Assembly: GCA_014885115.2 (NCBI GenBank)
Contig: WKLE02004282.1
Span: 1-28,876 of the forward strand
Direction: 5' to 3'
DNA: 28,876 nt
Source of the DNA: Asterionellopsis glacialis
Taxonomy: Eukaryota > Bacillariophyta > Plagiogrammaphyceae > Rhaphoneidales > Asterionellopsidaceae
Part shown: positions 9,864 through 19,480 of the stretch, one piece after another
How the letters are laid out: the number at the start of each line of letters is the position of its first letter
Position numbering within the stretch: position 1 is the first letter of the stretch
The notes under the pieces: generated by a model
Seen by the model: only the letters and a program-made list of their open reading frames with translations
Database searches by the model: none
What the model was told of the DNA's origin: nothing
Program-made: the position numbers and the translations under genes

Positions 9864-10052
9864 TTATTTGGATACGGTGAAATAATCTTGTTCTAAATTA
9901 TAGGCTTCCACTTTTTTATGTGTGTTATCCTCCGATGATGTACCCCTCCAGACGATGTAACAGTGATTACACAAAATGTCATTGTCAACAACATCGATGA
10001 CCAACAGGACTGTATTTTTTAGAACAACAATCTTACCATCGCTCATCTCCAT
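9864..10052 (-). CDS. Small ORF, 62 aa, possible gene or 3' exon
   Basis: From the ATG at 10052 the frame reads MEMSDGKIVVLKNTVLLVID and includes CNHC at mid-length. The same frame is open further upstream to about 10170 and there is Cys-rich. The composition is more protein-like than other short frames in this gap, with alternating hydrophobic strands and few Asn runs, but no family is recognised. It could be a terminal exon whose upstream part I cannot define, or chance. Confidence 0.22.
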   Translation of the reverse strand: MEMSDGKIVVLKNTVLLVIDVVDNDILCNHCYIVWRGTSSEDNTHKKVEAYNLEQDYFTVSK

Positions 10053-10357
10053 CGTGAGAGTTACATTTTGACAAATCAAACAAAAATAGGATGTAAACAA
10101 AAGGAGACAGAGGGAACAATGTGGGGATAAGAACTGACAAAATTCCCCAAAGTGATCACGAAAAGCACATCATTCCTCTTCTTCTAAGATACTAAATTAG
10201 AAAACAATGCACCGAAAAAAAAATCAAAACGTTCTTTCAGATAGTTATCTTCTCCTTTATGTATTGCCCTCGTCCATGTATTCATGTATCCATACAACCT
10301 CCTCCAAGAAATAAGCATATTTCTTTCCTATCTTTTCAGTGCATTCCATTATATTGC

Positions 10358-11953
10358 TTATATGGCATGCATCCATCGTGCTTGTTTTAAAATATAATTT
10401 GCATAAGAAGTATCGTCATCGTCATCGTCATCCTCCTTTCGATCATTATTTGTCGTTTTAGTAGTAGTACTTATTGCAGCAGAAGTGTTGCTCTTGTCAA
10501 GCTTGTTGTTCTCCACACACTGGTCATGGTGTCCGTAATGCTGCTGTGGTTGACAATCCATTTTTACTACTCTTTGCTTCTTTCGACTACCTGATGTAAT
10601 GTCACAACCACCTCCATTACCACCTTGAAGGGACGATGTTGACGATAAAGAAAGAAAATGCTGCACATGGTGCCGTTGCTTTTGAATTGCCTCATCGAAT
10701 CTATTACTGGTAGTACCAATAGTAAGATTTTGACTGTTTGAAGATGATACTACTAATGGTGATGTAGTATTCGTAGCAGCAGCAGTAACAGTACTAGTAC
10801 GTGTTCTCTCTTTACTTGTATTATACAAGTGACTGACGGAAGTGTCCTTGACAATAGGTGGTTTGCAAGATGATATGCGATGTATAAAATCACGTTTTAC
10901 AAAGTCTTGATAATCGTCATGATGATATTTCCTTTGTTCTGCTGATGATAATCGATTCCATAATTGACGAAACGATTGTAAGGAATATGTCATTGGTCGT
11001 GTTGTAAAGTTATTGTTGTTGTTGCTCACTGCTTTATTATCAAAACGACAAAATGGAAATCCTCCCTGCTTGAATGACTTTTGGGGACCATTGTCTTGTT
11101 TCGAACTACTACTCGCTAGAAGCAAAGATTGAGATTGTGACTTCCATCCTTTCGCGTCGTTATGACCATTAGTATTCTTAATATTAGTTGTTGTTGTTGT
11201 AGAATTTGAGGATAACCTTTGTTGTTGTTGATTTAAAAACATGACAGCAGAAAGCATATTAGGATCGATTGCATTCTCACTATTACTATTTGTCATCAAG
11301 TTTTGGTTGATATTGCGTTCTCCTCTTTCTAACAACATTGCATTATCATTGTAAGAAGAAGACATTACTGATGTTTCTGGTTTACTAGTAAAGCCATTAC
11401 CCCCATCAACACCACCAAAAGTTGATGCATTTACATTTTTATTCGCTCCATTTGTCAATGATGTGGCTTCCCAGGGTAATCTTGTAGAAAATTGATGATC
11501 AGTACCATTGCTACTGGCATGTTGTGGATGATCATAATGTTGCTGATGCTGGCGATGATTTTGATTGTTTGCAGCAAGAGCTTGTTCCTTTAATGCTAAT
11601 AGATATTCCAAAGATGAAACATTGTTATTTGTTGTGATACCATCATTATTATCATTAGTATTCTTTGCTGACCAAACATTGCTAGCGGGTAGTGATGATG
11701 AAGAGGAGACCATGTTGTTGTGATTGTAGTTGTCATAGCCACCTGCCGTCAAGGCTGCTGCTGCGAATGCCGATGCTGAATGAAGTGGAACATCTTCAAA
11801 ATTAGCATTCCTTTCAGGAACAGGAATCGTAGCATTGATAATTTGATTATTACCTTGTTGTGATGCTTGTTTTTCTCCCGATACGACTGAACGATATTGT
11901 TGTTGTTGTTGTTCGGTGAAATTGTGGCAAAAATAATCTGTAGCACGTGTCAT
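10358..11953 (-). CDS. Asn/Gln/Ser-rich protein of unknown function, probably nuclear
   Basis: The first in-frame ATG, at 11953, gives 531 residues starting MTRATDYFCHNFTEQQQQQY. The frame is open upstream to about 12016 without an ATG; a TTTCAG just there could be an acceptor, so an extra 5' exon adding a Lys/Arg-rich start is possible. Most of the protein is low-complexity Asn, Ser, Gln and Thr. Three ordered islands stand out: a helix SSLEYLLALKEQALAA (113-128), a core at 299-365 (FPFCRFDNK, then RPMTYSLQSFRQLWNRLSS and KYHHDDYQDFVKRDF), and the C-terminal YANYILKQARWMHAI after a run of eight Asp residues. SRKKQRVVK (456-464) looks like a nuclear localisation signal. Such a make-up is common in diatom transcription regulators, but no domain is recognised. 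The 299-365 island has a faint HMG-box feel that I do not trust. Confidence 0.7.
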   Translation of the reverse strand: MTRATDYFCHNFTEQQQQQYRSVVSGEKQASQQGNNQIINATIPVPERNANFEDVPLHSASAFAAAALTAGGYDNYNHNNMVSSSSSLPASNVWSAKNTNDNNDGITTNNNVSSLEYLLALKEQALAANNQNHRQHQQHYDHPQHASSNGTDHQFSTRLPWEATSLTNGANKNVNASTFGGVDGGNGFTSKPETSVMSSSYNDNAMLLERGERNINQNLMTNSNSENAIDPNMLSAVMFLNQQQQRLSSNSTTTTTNIKNTNGHNDAKGWKSQSQSLLLASSSSKQDNGPQKSFKQGGFPFCRFDNKAVSNNNNNFTTRPMTYSLQSFRQLWNRLSSAEQRKYHHDDYQDFVKRDFIHRISSCKPPIVKDTSVSHLYNTSKERTRTSTVTAAATNTTSPLVVSSSNSQNLTIGTTSNRFDEAIQKQRHHVQHFLSLSSTSSLQGGNGGGCDITSGSRKKQRVVKMDCQPQQHYGHHDQCVENNKLDKSNTSAAISTTTKTTNNDRKEDDDDDDDTSYANYILKQARWMHAI

Positions 11954-13035
11954 GTTTTCTCTTCGTCTTTTTTCTTTTCTTGCTTTTTTCTTATTCCTGA
12001 AATGCCATGGAGACAAGCAATGGACTAGGTCCTAATACAGTATTCCTCAGGACAAAAAGATGGATATTATAAAGTAGGTTACTAGAGACAAAATTGAAAG
12101 ATACCCCGTCAAACAACACTAAAAAAGAAAAAGCTACGTGTAAATGACGTAAAGCTTGTAACAAGGGGACTTTCAGCGGTCAGTGATGGTTTGCCCGAAA
12201 AAAAAGCAAAAAAAAATTAGACACCCGAAAATGAGAATCAGACGTTGACAGCACCTTCTTCACGACTTGACTTGTGAATGGTTCTGTTATGTATTTGCAT
12301 GGAAGTTTATCCGATACTTGAATGCTCCTCATTAAACTTCAATGTGAGCAGCATTATTTTCAAGTTGGACCATATTATTACTTTTACATGTACAAGCATG
12401 AGGAATGTTCACGACAATTTCTCCGAATAAAAAGGATTTTTAATACCAGTATAATATGTATGTATATTTTGCACTGCATGCGATGTAAAAAAGAGAAATT
12501 AAGAAAGAATCAACTTTATTTAGTATTAAAAAAAATTGAGTTTCTCCGACGACTTTCGCTTTTTATTTACAACCGTGAATCATTGGAATCGTGGGCTTAC
12601 ATTATTTATGAAATGATACCGGATACCTAGCACAACAAGAGTATTGCATATATAAATATAAAGGGCAGAGCAATCGTTGAAAGATCGCAATAATGAGGTT
12701 TTATTGAAGATTAGACAGCTTACAATTCACTCCCCGGCATAAGTCAATTTCAAAGAGTTCTTACACAGAGGTAGTTCAAGAGGTCCATAGAGGACTCATC
12801 TAGAGAGAGGACCTATTACTGTAATACATCATATTATTATCAAACGAAAATAAAGACAGAAGAAAATCGCAGCTCTACTAATCTCTCTAGAACCTTCCAC
12901 CGGTCCTAACTGGGATGTCGTGAAAGTGTTGCGGTTGTGCATGTGGCGAACTAGTCCTAGGACCTTAGGGCTAGCTCAGTGAGCCATAAAAGCTAGAAAA
13001 CTTACAAGCATAATCCTGAATCATATAAGCTAAGG
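11954..13035. other. Intergenic region between divergent genes
   Basis: It is shared by the minus-strand Asn-rich gene and the plus-strand GH78-like gene. A TGACGT word at 12145 lies 190 bp before the Asn-rich gene. AGGTCC...GGACCT and CTAGAGAGAG words form a weak hairpin near 12779-12814, and CCTAGGACC occurs at 12956-12964. An ATG frame of 102 codons (12322-12630) is listed separately. Confidence 0.5.
12322..12630 (+). CDS. ORF of 102 aa, probably spurious
   Basis: It starts at a true ATG and reads MLLIKLQCEQHYFQVGPYYY, then a Tyr-, Ile-, Lys- and Leu-rich chain with two CxxC-like spots. This composition is what AT-rich noncoding DNA gives, there is no recognised motif and no nearby partner. 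It is kept only because it is the longest ATG frame in the gap. Confidence 0.15.
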   Translation: MLLIKLQCEQHYFQVGPYYYFYMYKHEECSRQFLRIKRIFNTSIICMYILHCMRCKKEKLRKNQLYLVLKKIEFLRRLSLFIYNRESLESWAYIIYEMIPDT

Positions 13036-15861
13036 ATGTTGCATGTTTTCGGTGCTTTAACTATTTTTGTCATTGCGACGATCTCAAAAGTGTACGGTGG
13101 TGAAGCTCCAGAGCCCTTCCCTGACTTATTCGGGTTCTGTTCAACATGTGGGCCACCCCAACCAGCAAGTCCAGACCCACTGGTTCGTTATACATGGAAG
13201 GCGGGGACAAATATGTCACAATTGCAAGTTTTCAAAATCAATCGTCCAAATAACTTTCTTGTGGATCCTCCAGATTCTATTTCGGGTATCGAATCTCTTT
13301 TGAAAAATAGCACTGAACCTCTTAATCTTCAAATTCGTACTTCTGGGGCACTTCGCCTTGATTGGGGCACAGAACATGCTGCATGGATAGAATTTGAAAG
13401 TCCCGACCTTGGACAGGTACTAGATACTACTAATATTACAGTAAGGGCTTCCATTTCCGAATTTAACTCACCTTATCCAGGTAAAACTCGACAGGTGACA
13501 AAATATGGCAAATGCACCTTCCGTCTTGAAACAAATCAAGAACTCTACGAAGGTGTTCGGTATACATGGTTGTACTTTGATATACCTGCTACTGCAAAAG
13601 TGTCGTGGCACATTACCCAAATCTCCTTGATAGCCAAGGTCAAACCGGTTAATTATACAGGATCCTTCCAGTCATCAGATGATGCTCTTACCCAAGCATG
13701 GTATACCGGTGCATATGGAGTACGGCTCAATATGGAAGCAGATGGGTTCAATTCTATCTTGATCGAACGAGGTGACCGTGTTGCTATTCAGGGTGATGGA
13801 CATCCAACCATGGCAGCTGCGCTAGTTGCATTTTCACCATTTGGATTGGTAAAAAACATGTTAGATCAAACGAATAGTGGTCATGTTCATGGGCATCATG
13901 TAGTCGACGATAGCATCATGGCATATCCCCTGTACTGGACTTTGAGTGTCAATGATTGGTTCATGGCGTCTGGCGATGTATCTGGGTTTCAAAGTCTTGC
14001 ACCTGATGCCATGTCAATTATCGACGAGAGGGTAAATGACTTTCTTCAGCCTGATCTTAACATTGTATGGATGGGTTGGGATGATAGATTGAGCAACGGG
14101 TGGTGTTTTCTAAACCACGATGACCCATGCAACCGCGAATCTCACCTTACTTTTGCTGGCCTAGTTGTGAGGGCATGCCGGGATCTTTCTAGGTCGCTCC
14201 AATTGGCAGGTATGGCAGAGGAAGCCCAAAAATACCAATCAACAGCTGCACGATTGGCAAAGACATTAGGAGCAGTCCCAGAATGGCCCCAAGGTTTTGG
14301 AGTGCATGCTTCTGCAAATGCTATTAATACAGGATTCATTGACGAGAAAGACACAAAAGAATTCTTTGACAATGCACTTACCGACCCTACCAATATCTGC
14401 TCACATTCCCCGTTTAATCAATATTGGATCTTACAGGCCCTTGGCAACGCGAACAAATTAGATTATGCCATAGCATCCATAAAACTTTGTTGGGGGGCTA
14501 TGCTTACGCTTGGCAGAGGATGTTTTTGGGAACTGTTTTCCCCTGATTGGGCTTCTTTCCTTTCTCCTGGCGATAAAGCACCTACCATGCCTTCCTATTG
14601 CCACCCTTGGTCTTCTGGAGTTACAGCTTGGTTGTCGCAAATATTAGCTGGAGTACAACCTCTTCTCCCTGGTTATACCGAATATGTTGTCAGTCCTTTT
14701 GTTTCCGCCACAAACCCATTGGTATCTGCAGTAGTGTCAACACCGAGCGGTCGCATTGCGGTGACTGCTACTCTAAAGGATCAAATAACCAAGAATGCTA
14801 GAACCAAATGGTTTCTTGCGATAAATATCCAGGCCCCAGTGCAAGGCTTCGTTGGAATTCCAAAACACATAGAAGATAGAACAGGATGCATTCTCGGTTC
14901 TTACCGTGCCATTATCGATGGCCGAACAGCTTCAGTCGCAACCGTGGAAGATGTTGTTGCAAATAATCAGGACGCTGGTTCGTTAGCTCTTGGCGATCAC
15001 TTCAATCCTATACGGTCGTCGTCGCTCTTATTTGCTCGAATTCCAACAGCTGGAAATCACACTGTTTTAGCGGTGTATTATGGTGACGAATGTAACACGA
15101 TGGTGAATTCCACTACCACCACTCCGGAATCAACAAAAGTCGGCATACCTCATATCCCTCCATTTCCAATCCCAAAATACCCTGCCAAGACTGATTTAGA
15201 CCAAATTAGCCAAGGCGATGGATTGTCTATATTTGGGTCAGATGGATTCGTGCTATTTGGATTTAACAACGGGACTGATCTGAGTAAACTTCCTAGCTAC
15301 ATTCGTAATGTCAGTGTTCAAACTCATGGTTTTTTCAATGGCTGGGCACCTTTGCCTAGAAGATTTGTAGGAACATCCGAAGATGACCCGGCTTACCTTC
15401 CCGATCCAACGTCAAGTGATCGACCACGATCGCTTGGGTTGGTCAGCAAAAACGATAATAGTGACGACTTTGACAACCAAGACATCATTTTAAATATTGA
15501 ACTTGAGCGTGAAAAAATCCAGCTTCTTGGTGGCCGCATGGCCACTGAAAATATAGTTATGAATGTTGAAACTGCCAGTGATGTTTCAAATCTTTCAAGG
15601 AAGACTTTCCGTGTTTCAATTTATTGTGTAGCCCAGGACGTATCCGAAAAACATGCTGTTAGAGCAATGGATTTGAAAACATTGAATGTTATTGCTCCTA
15701 CAAGCGTTGTGTCAAATTATACAGACGGGGTGTGGTGGAATCTTGAATATCATAGATCTATTCGTCTTCGTTTCATGTCTATATACGGCCTTCGAATCTC
15801 GGCAATTGGTTTTTCTAAAGGTCGAAAAACCGGTGAAGAGAGATTGGACTCACCATTGTAA
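13036..15861 (+). CDS. Secreted GH78-like (alpha-L-rhamnosidase type) glycosidase
   Basis: A single exon of 941 residues. Residues 1-21 (MLHVFGALTIFVIATISKVY) form a signal peptide, so the enzyme should be exported. N-terminal beta-sandwich regions (about 50-205) precede a six-hairpin (alpha/alpha)6 region of about 215-540. Family landmarks are IERGDRVAIQGDGHP (243-257), at the place of the fungal KRDRxxWPGD motif, GCFWELFSPDW (495-505) with candidate catalytic Glu499, and CHPWSSGVTAWLSQILAGVQ (522-541), which matches the closing helix of GH78. A C-terminal module (about 731-926, with GSDGFVLFGF and LPSYIRNVSV) resembles a module I know from bacterial secreted glycosidases. GH78 enzymes remove terminal rhamnose from glycosides and polysaccharides; here that could mean algal cell-surface or exudate sugars. 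Leu codons favour CTT, unlike the TTA-rich neighbours. Another six-hairpin glycosidase specificity is possible. Confidence 0.75.
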   Translation: MLHVFGALTIFVIATISKVYGGEAPEPFPDLFGFCSTCGPPQPASPDPLVRYTWKAGTNMSQLQVFKINRPNNFLVDPPDSISGIESLLKNSTEPLNLQIRTSGALRLDWGTEHAAWIEFESPDLGQVLDTTNITVRASISEFNSPYPGKTRQVTKYGKCTFRLETNQELYEGVRYTWLYFDIPATAKVSWHITQISLIAKVKPVNYTGSFQSSDDALTQAWYTGAYGVRLNMEADGFNSILIERGDRVAIQGDGHPTMAAALVAFSPFGLVKNMLDQTNSGHVHGHHVVDDSIMAYPLYWTLSVNDWFMASGDVSGFQSLAPDAMSIIDERVNDFLQPDLNIVWMGWDDRLSNGWCFLNHDDPCNRESHLTFAGLVVRACRDLSRSLQLAGMAEEAQKYQSTAARLAKTLGAVPEWPQGFGVHASANAINTGFIDEKDTKEFFDNALTDPTNICSHSPFNQYWILQALGNANKLDYAIASIKLCWGAMLTLGRGCFWELFSPDWASFLSPGDKAPTMPSYCHPWSSGVTAWLSQILAGVQPLLPGYTEYVVSPFVSATNPLVSAVVSTPSGRIAVTATLKDQITKNARTKWFLAINIQAPVQGFVGIPKHIEDRTGCILGSYRAIIDGRTASVATVEDVVANNQDAGSLALGDHFNPIRSSSLLFARIPTAGNHTVLAVYYGDECNTMVNSTTTTPESTKVGIPHIPPFPIPKYPAKTDLDQISQGDGLSIFGSDGFVLFGFNNGTDLSKLPSYIRNVSVQTHGFFNGWAPLPRRFVGTSEDDPAYLPDPTSSDRPRSLGLVSKNDNSDDFDNQDIILNIELEREKIQLLGGRMATENIVMNVETASDVSNLSRKTFRVSIYCVAQDVSEKHAVRAMDLKTLNVIAPTSVVSNYTDGVWWNLEYHRSIRLRFMSIYGLRISAIGFSKGRKTGEERLDSPL

Positions 15862-16718
15862 AATCTGCAAAGTCCATGCAGAATAATTTTTCTTGTATCT
15901 CTTAATATTGAAGAAAACAAATGCTAAGATTGAATTAAAAGATGATTTATTTTCACTGTAAAATTCATAGGTTGTATTTTATTATTCGCATTTCTTTAAA
16001 CCAAAAATGTCATTTTTGTATCAAATCCGTGATGGGCAGTCACTGTTAAGAGCTCGAACAGATAGTATGTAGGATGGCAACACTTGGCATGCTCTGAGAA
16101 GACCACACATCTTATTATATTATCCCAACCAAAAACTAAGACCTAAAAAAACCCCATGTCAGATTAGACTTGAAATACTGGAAACATAATTTTTTCTAAA
16201 AATTAGAAGTAGGAGTAGACATGTATTTTTAGGGACAAAGAGCAAAGAGCAAGGGGATTAGGGAGTGGACAGCTGAGAAGTGATATGATACAGATGATAT
16301 TTATTTATGATGATGGGATAACCTTAATTTTAAAATTATAGGTATTACTTATTTGTTCATTTGGTAAAAAAATACATTTTTAAAATGATAACATTATTTA
16401 TAAAAGACAGAATGATATATATTTTAAATAGTTGTATTAGATTAGCCAAAGCCTGCATACGTACTTGAAATGACTAGCTAGAGATCGGCTTTTCTGTGTA
16501 AAAAGTATAATAAAAATACCTCATGATGTAGCCTCATTGCAAGACGACAAGGACAGCAGGAAACGCAGGCGTAGGAGTTCGAGTGACTACAGCGGGTCTT
16601 TATCGTTCACACATCGAAGAGGATAATAATCTTTGAACAATCAAAGCTGCTTGCTTTATTTAGACAAAATAGAGTTGACAAAGATATGAGATAGAAAAAA
16701 TTAATGCATTAAAAAATC
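15862..16718. other. AT-rich intergenic region
   Basis: It lies between the GH78-like and DUF1995 genes, both on the plus strand. It is strongly AT-rich at 15900-16450 and less so at 16540-16610, the likely promoter of the next gene. I see no gene, motif cluster or clear repeat. Confidence 0.55.
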
Positions 16719-17816
16719 ATGATGACTTCGCCTTCAAAAGAAACGAGAAAGCCATTTCTTAAACCGCTACTTCTACATCAACGGTTGTTTGTTTTGTGGA
16801 TTAGTTGTATGGCAGCAATACCTTCCGTGGAAAGTTTACCGCTAACATCATTACTACAGTGTTCTTCTTTCATCGGCAGCATGCACTATTCTTCTTCGTA
16901 TCTACCGAACAGACGATCACACAAAAGTAATTTAGAACAAGTAAAATTGCAATCACAAAATAATGACAACAACAACAGCAATGTCGATAAGGATGCTACT
17001 ACGTTGCCGTTTCTACCATTGGAACCAAATGCAATGGTACGACAAGCAGCATCTGCAATAAGTCAAGCATTCTTACAAGAAGGGATTAATCGTCAAACGA
17101 TACGATTACCACTTAGTGAGTCCATGTACAGTAACAAAGAAGAAGGCTTTGTAGCCGATCGTGCCATTGGATGGCAGGGTGGCCCACAGGAAACGTATCG
17201 ATATTTACTACCATTATCTAAAGATCTTTTACAACGTATTGAAGCATATCCACAATTATCTTCTCCCACTGATGACAATGATGGCAGCGCAACTACTACA
17301 CCTGCAACCACAAGTAGTAGTGGATTAGTGCCACGTATTCAAGAACAAATACTTTTGGATTTTGATGGCAGCGCATTGTTGACAGCTGAATGCCCATTAG
17401 GGCCATTGGGGGATGTCCAAGCTCTGTTACAGCCAAATACAGATAATTACTATATGAAAACTATTGCATCAGTTGAAGAACTATTTAGTGATACACCGGG
17501 GAAATCAGCCAAGCGTTTGTTTCTGCTTGTGAATCCATCTTGGCGGGATAGGGGTAGTTGGGGTTTGTTTGGTGCACAAAAGGCACAAACACAAATACTA
17601 GATCGATATGAAGTAACATATGCAATAGATCAGTTTGTAATACGGGGTCAAAAAATGAGTTTGTTGAAAGTATGGCCACATGATTGGTGTGTATTTTTAA
17701 CACCTATAACATATGGCAACAATAATAGTCAGGAAAAGGCCAACCAACAAGCACTACTTCTTGGTACATTTGCACAGCGACCAGAATATTCTCAAATGGA
17801 GGAATTACTATTGTGA
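16719..17816 (+). CDS. DUF1995 protein, probably plastid-targeted
   Basis: A single exon of 365 residues starting with a double ATG. After a basic start, a hydrophobic segment (about 22-39, RLFVLWISCMAAIPSVES) could be the signal part of a bipartite plastid leader, followed by a Ser-rich, basic transit-like stretch (40-75); the classic Phe after the cleavage site is not evident. An Asn-rich spacer leads to the domain: AMVRQAASAISQAFLQEGI (105-123), RLPLSES (129-135), GWQGGPQETYRYLLP (151-165), ILLDFDGSALL (211-221), RLFLLVNPSWRDRGSWG (266-282), YAIDQFVIRGQK (301-312) and LKVWPHDWCVFL (316-327). This order and the NPSWRD and WPHDW motifs fit DUF1995, which occurs in chloroplast proteins such as the plant photosystem II assembly factor LPA3. 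A Ser/Thr/Asp insert (180-203) is a likely loop. Activity is unknown. Confidence 0.75.
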   Translation: MMTSPSKETRKPFLKPLLLHQRLFVLWISCMAAIPSVESLPLTSLLQCSSFIGSMHYSSSYLPNRRSHKSNLEQVKLQSQNNDNNNSNVDKDATTLPFLPLEPNAMVRQAASAISQAFLQEGINRQTIRLPLSESMYSNKEEGFVADRAIGWQGGPQETYRYLLPLSKDLLQRIEAYPQLSSPTDDNDGSATTTPATTSSSGLVPRIQEQILLDFDGSALLTAECPLGPLGDVQALLQPNTDNYYMKTIASVEELFSDTPGKSAKRLFLLVNPSWRDRGSWGLFGAQKAQTQILDRYEVTYAIDQFVIRGQKMSLLKVWPHDWCVFLTPITYGNNNSQEKANQQALLLGTFAQRPEYSQMEELLL

Positions 17817-18342
17817 AAGACAAAGTAGAAGAGTATTCTGTAGGAAAGTTGCCATTACAGTGCTCCGACTAAAATTTTTCGAAGTGTTTAACTAAGATTA
17901 TTTTTCATGCCTCATGCCTTATGCAAAAGTCAAGGTAGAGGTATGGCCCAGATGGTTTGACTCTCTACAAACAATCACCAAAGTCAGAGGAGTGACCTTG
18001 TATGCAGTTGGGGTGTAGTTGCGGAAATATGAGATATATCTAATAAATAGTACATGTCTATGTGACGAAAAATAAGGGTGTTTTGGGATCTTCCGTCCTT
18101 GAATGATGAAGTTTGAATCCCTTTTATTAAAGCAATGATTCAATGTTCGTTTAGTTGGAGTTTTATATGTTTTTCCATTTCTCCGAGTCTTGGATAGATT
18201 GGGTTCGGGGTACCTCAGATTTTAATACACTGTCTGTAGTCTGTCGCAAAACTAAATACAGTGGTATGAACGAAAAAGAAGCAAGAAAGATCAACTCACA
18301 ATGAATTTATTCAAGGTCGGTGGGTTCAACAAAAGGGTAACA

Positions 18343-18650
18343 TGAATTCCTTGAAACTTTTGTACATACTTGCTTTGTTGCCTCAAAAAGAACTTTTTTT
18401 CAAATTGACGGGAGAAAAAAAAAAACTTTTTCTTGAATTTGAAGAACAACATTACATCATTGATTCAATGTTCTTTTTAAGTAAAGAAAACGAGCATTGT
18501 TTGGAAGAGAACTTTTTTGATGACGGAAGAACAACATTATTGATTCAATGTTCTTCTGAGTCAGTAAAACGAATTCCTTGAAACTACTTTTGTTTCAAAA
18601 AAGAACTTTTTTTTAAAAATTTGGATTCAATGTTCTTTTTGAGTCAAGAA
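18343..18650. repeat. Diverged direct-repeat array built on GATTCAATGTTC
   Basis: GAATTCCTTGAAAC occurs at 18344-18357 and 18571-18584. AGAACTTTTTT occurs three times between and after them. GATTCAATGTTC occurs exactly at 18462-18473, 18542-18553 and 18624-18635, two of them preceded by GAACAACATTA. The order suggests three degenerate units from local duplications about 80 and 227 bp apart. A fourth exact GATTCAATGTTC lies outside at 18137-18148. Confidence 0.8.
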
Positions 18651-19097
18651 ATGAAAAAGAAAATCCACAACAGGCAGTTGGTTGTTGCATATTATAACCA
18701 CTTATGAAGTGTATCACGCTTGAAGTACTTACTATACTAAAATTCAATGTTGTTTATTATTTTTTTAAAGTTCAAGAACAACAGTAACAAGTCAATGTGT
18801 CACAAGAAGAAATTAAAATAATGTTGGATTGAAAGGTGCACCATGGGATTGGTTTCACGTTTCACTCAGGGAGGTATGCTGTAGCCATGACTACTGATCT
18901 GACTGCTATTGTACATATCAAAGAGTACTTTTGGGTCCTCACTTGTGATCATTTTTCAAATACAACGAGGTACAGTATTGTGAGAAATAAATACTAGATT
19001 TTTAAAAGTAATAGCAGACTGCATTCCCGTTTTCGAGGCATTTAAGTATATATTATATAATACCCAGATATACTCAAGTTTACCCATCCACTCTCAA

Positions 19098-19480
19098 GTA
19101 TGAATGAAAATGTAATCGTGAAGAATTCTGGTCAAGGACAAAAAATATTGAAATACAGTATCAGATTTCGTATTGTACATTTTACGGAATATTTCTCTTC
19201 TGTAGGAAACACGTCATACCACTTGTACAGTAAATGGAACAGGACAATCAATGAAAGTGTCGTAAAAAAGGGGAAGCATTGAACATTATAGTTCTTACTA
19301 CTCAAGTCTTATCTACCAACTCGTATACGAATGAAAAATTGTAATCATGAAGAAACGTCTGGTAAAGGAGAAATTCAATGAAATGGTGCAGTACATCTCG
19401 TATTGTATATTTATTTTATGGAATACTTCCCCCTCCTTAAAAGGCATGCCAGATACTTTCTACAGTAAATCAGTCAATGC
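19098..19480. repeat. Diverged tandem duplication, about 155-bp units, period near 230
   Basis: The segment 19098-19254 (GAATGAAAATGTAATCGTGA, later TCGTATTGTA and TACAGTAAAT, ending CAATCAATG) returns at about 19325-19480 in the same order with roughly three quarters identity and small indels. Neither copy keeps a long frame, so this is probably old noncoding duplication rather than a gene pair. Confidence 0.75.

Larger units (their letters stand above)
8320..10357. other. Intergenic region with only weak small ORFs
   Basis: Two kilobases between the CRAL-TRIO gene (plus) and the end of the low-complexity gene (minus). An AATAAA at 8483-8488 could serve the upstream gene. A GGTACC/CCAGGTAGGACC-rich patch lies at 9000-9050. 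Two small ORFs are listed separately with low confidence. I see nothing else that looks like a gene. Confidence 0.5.

Noticed and set aside
16540..16620. GAGTTCGAGTGACTAC as the T-arm of a tRNA
   Set aside because: No matching acceptor stem, D-arm or anticodon arm can be drawn at the right spacing.
18342..18581. ATG frame of 79 codons
   Set aside because: It lies within the GATTCAATGTTC repeat array; the repeats account for its residue pattern.
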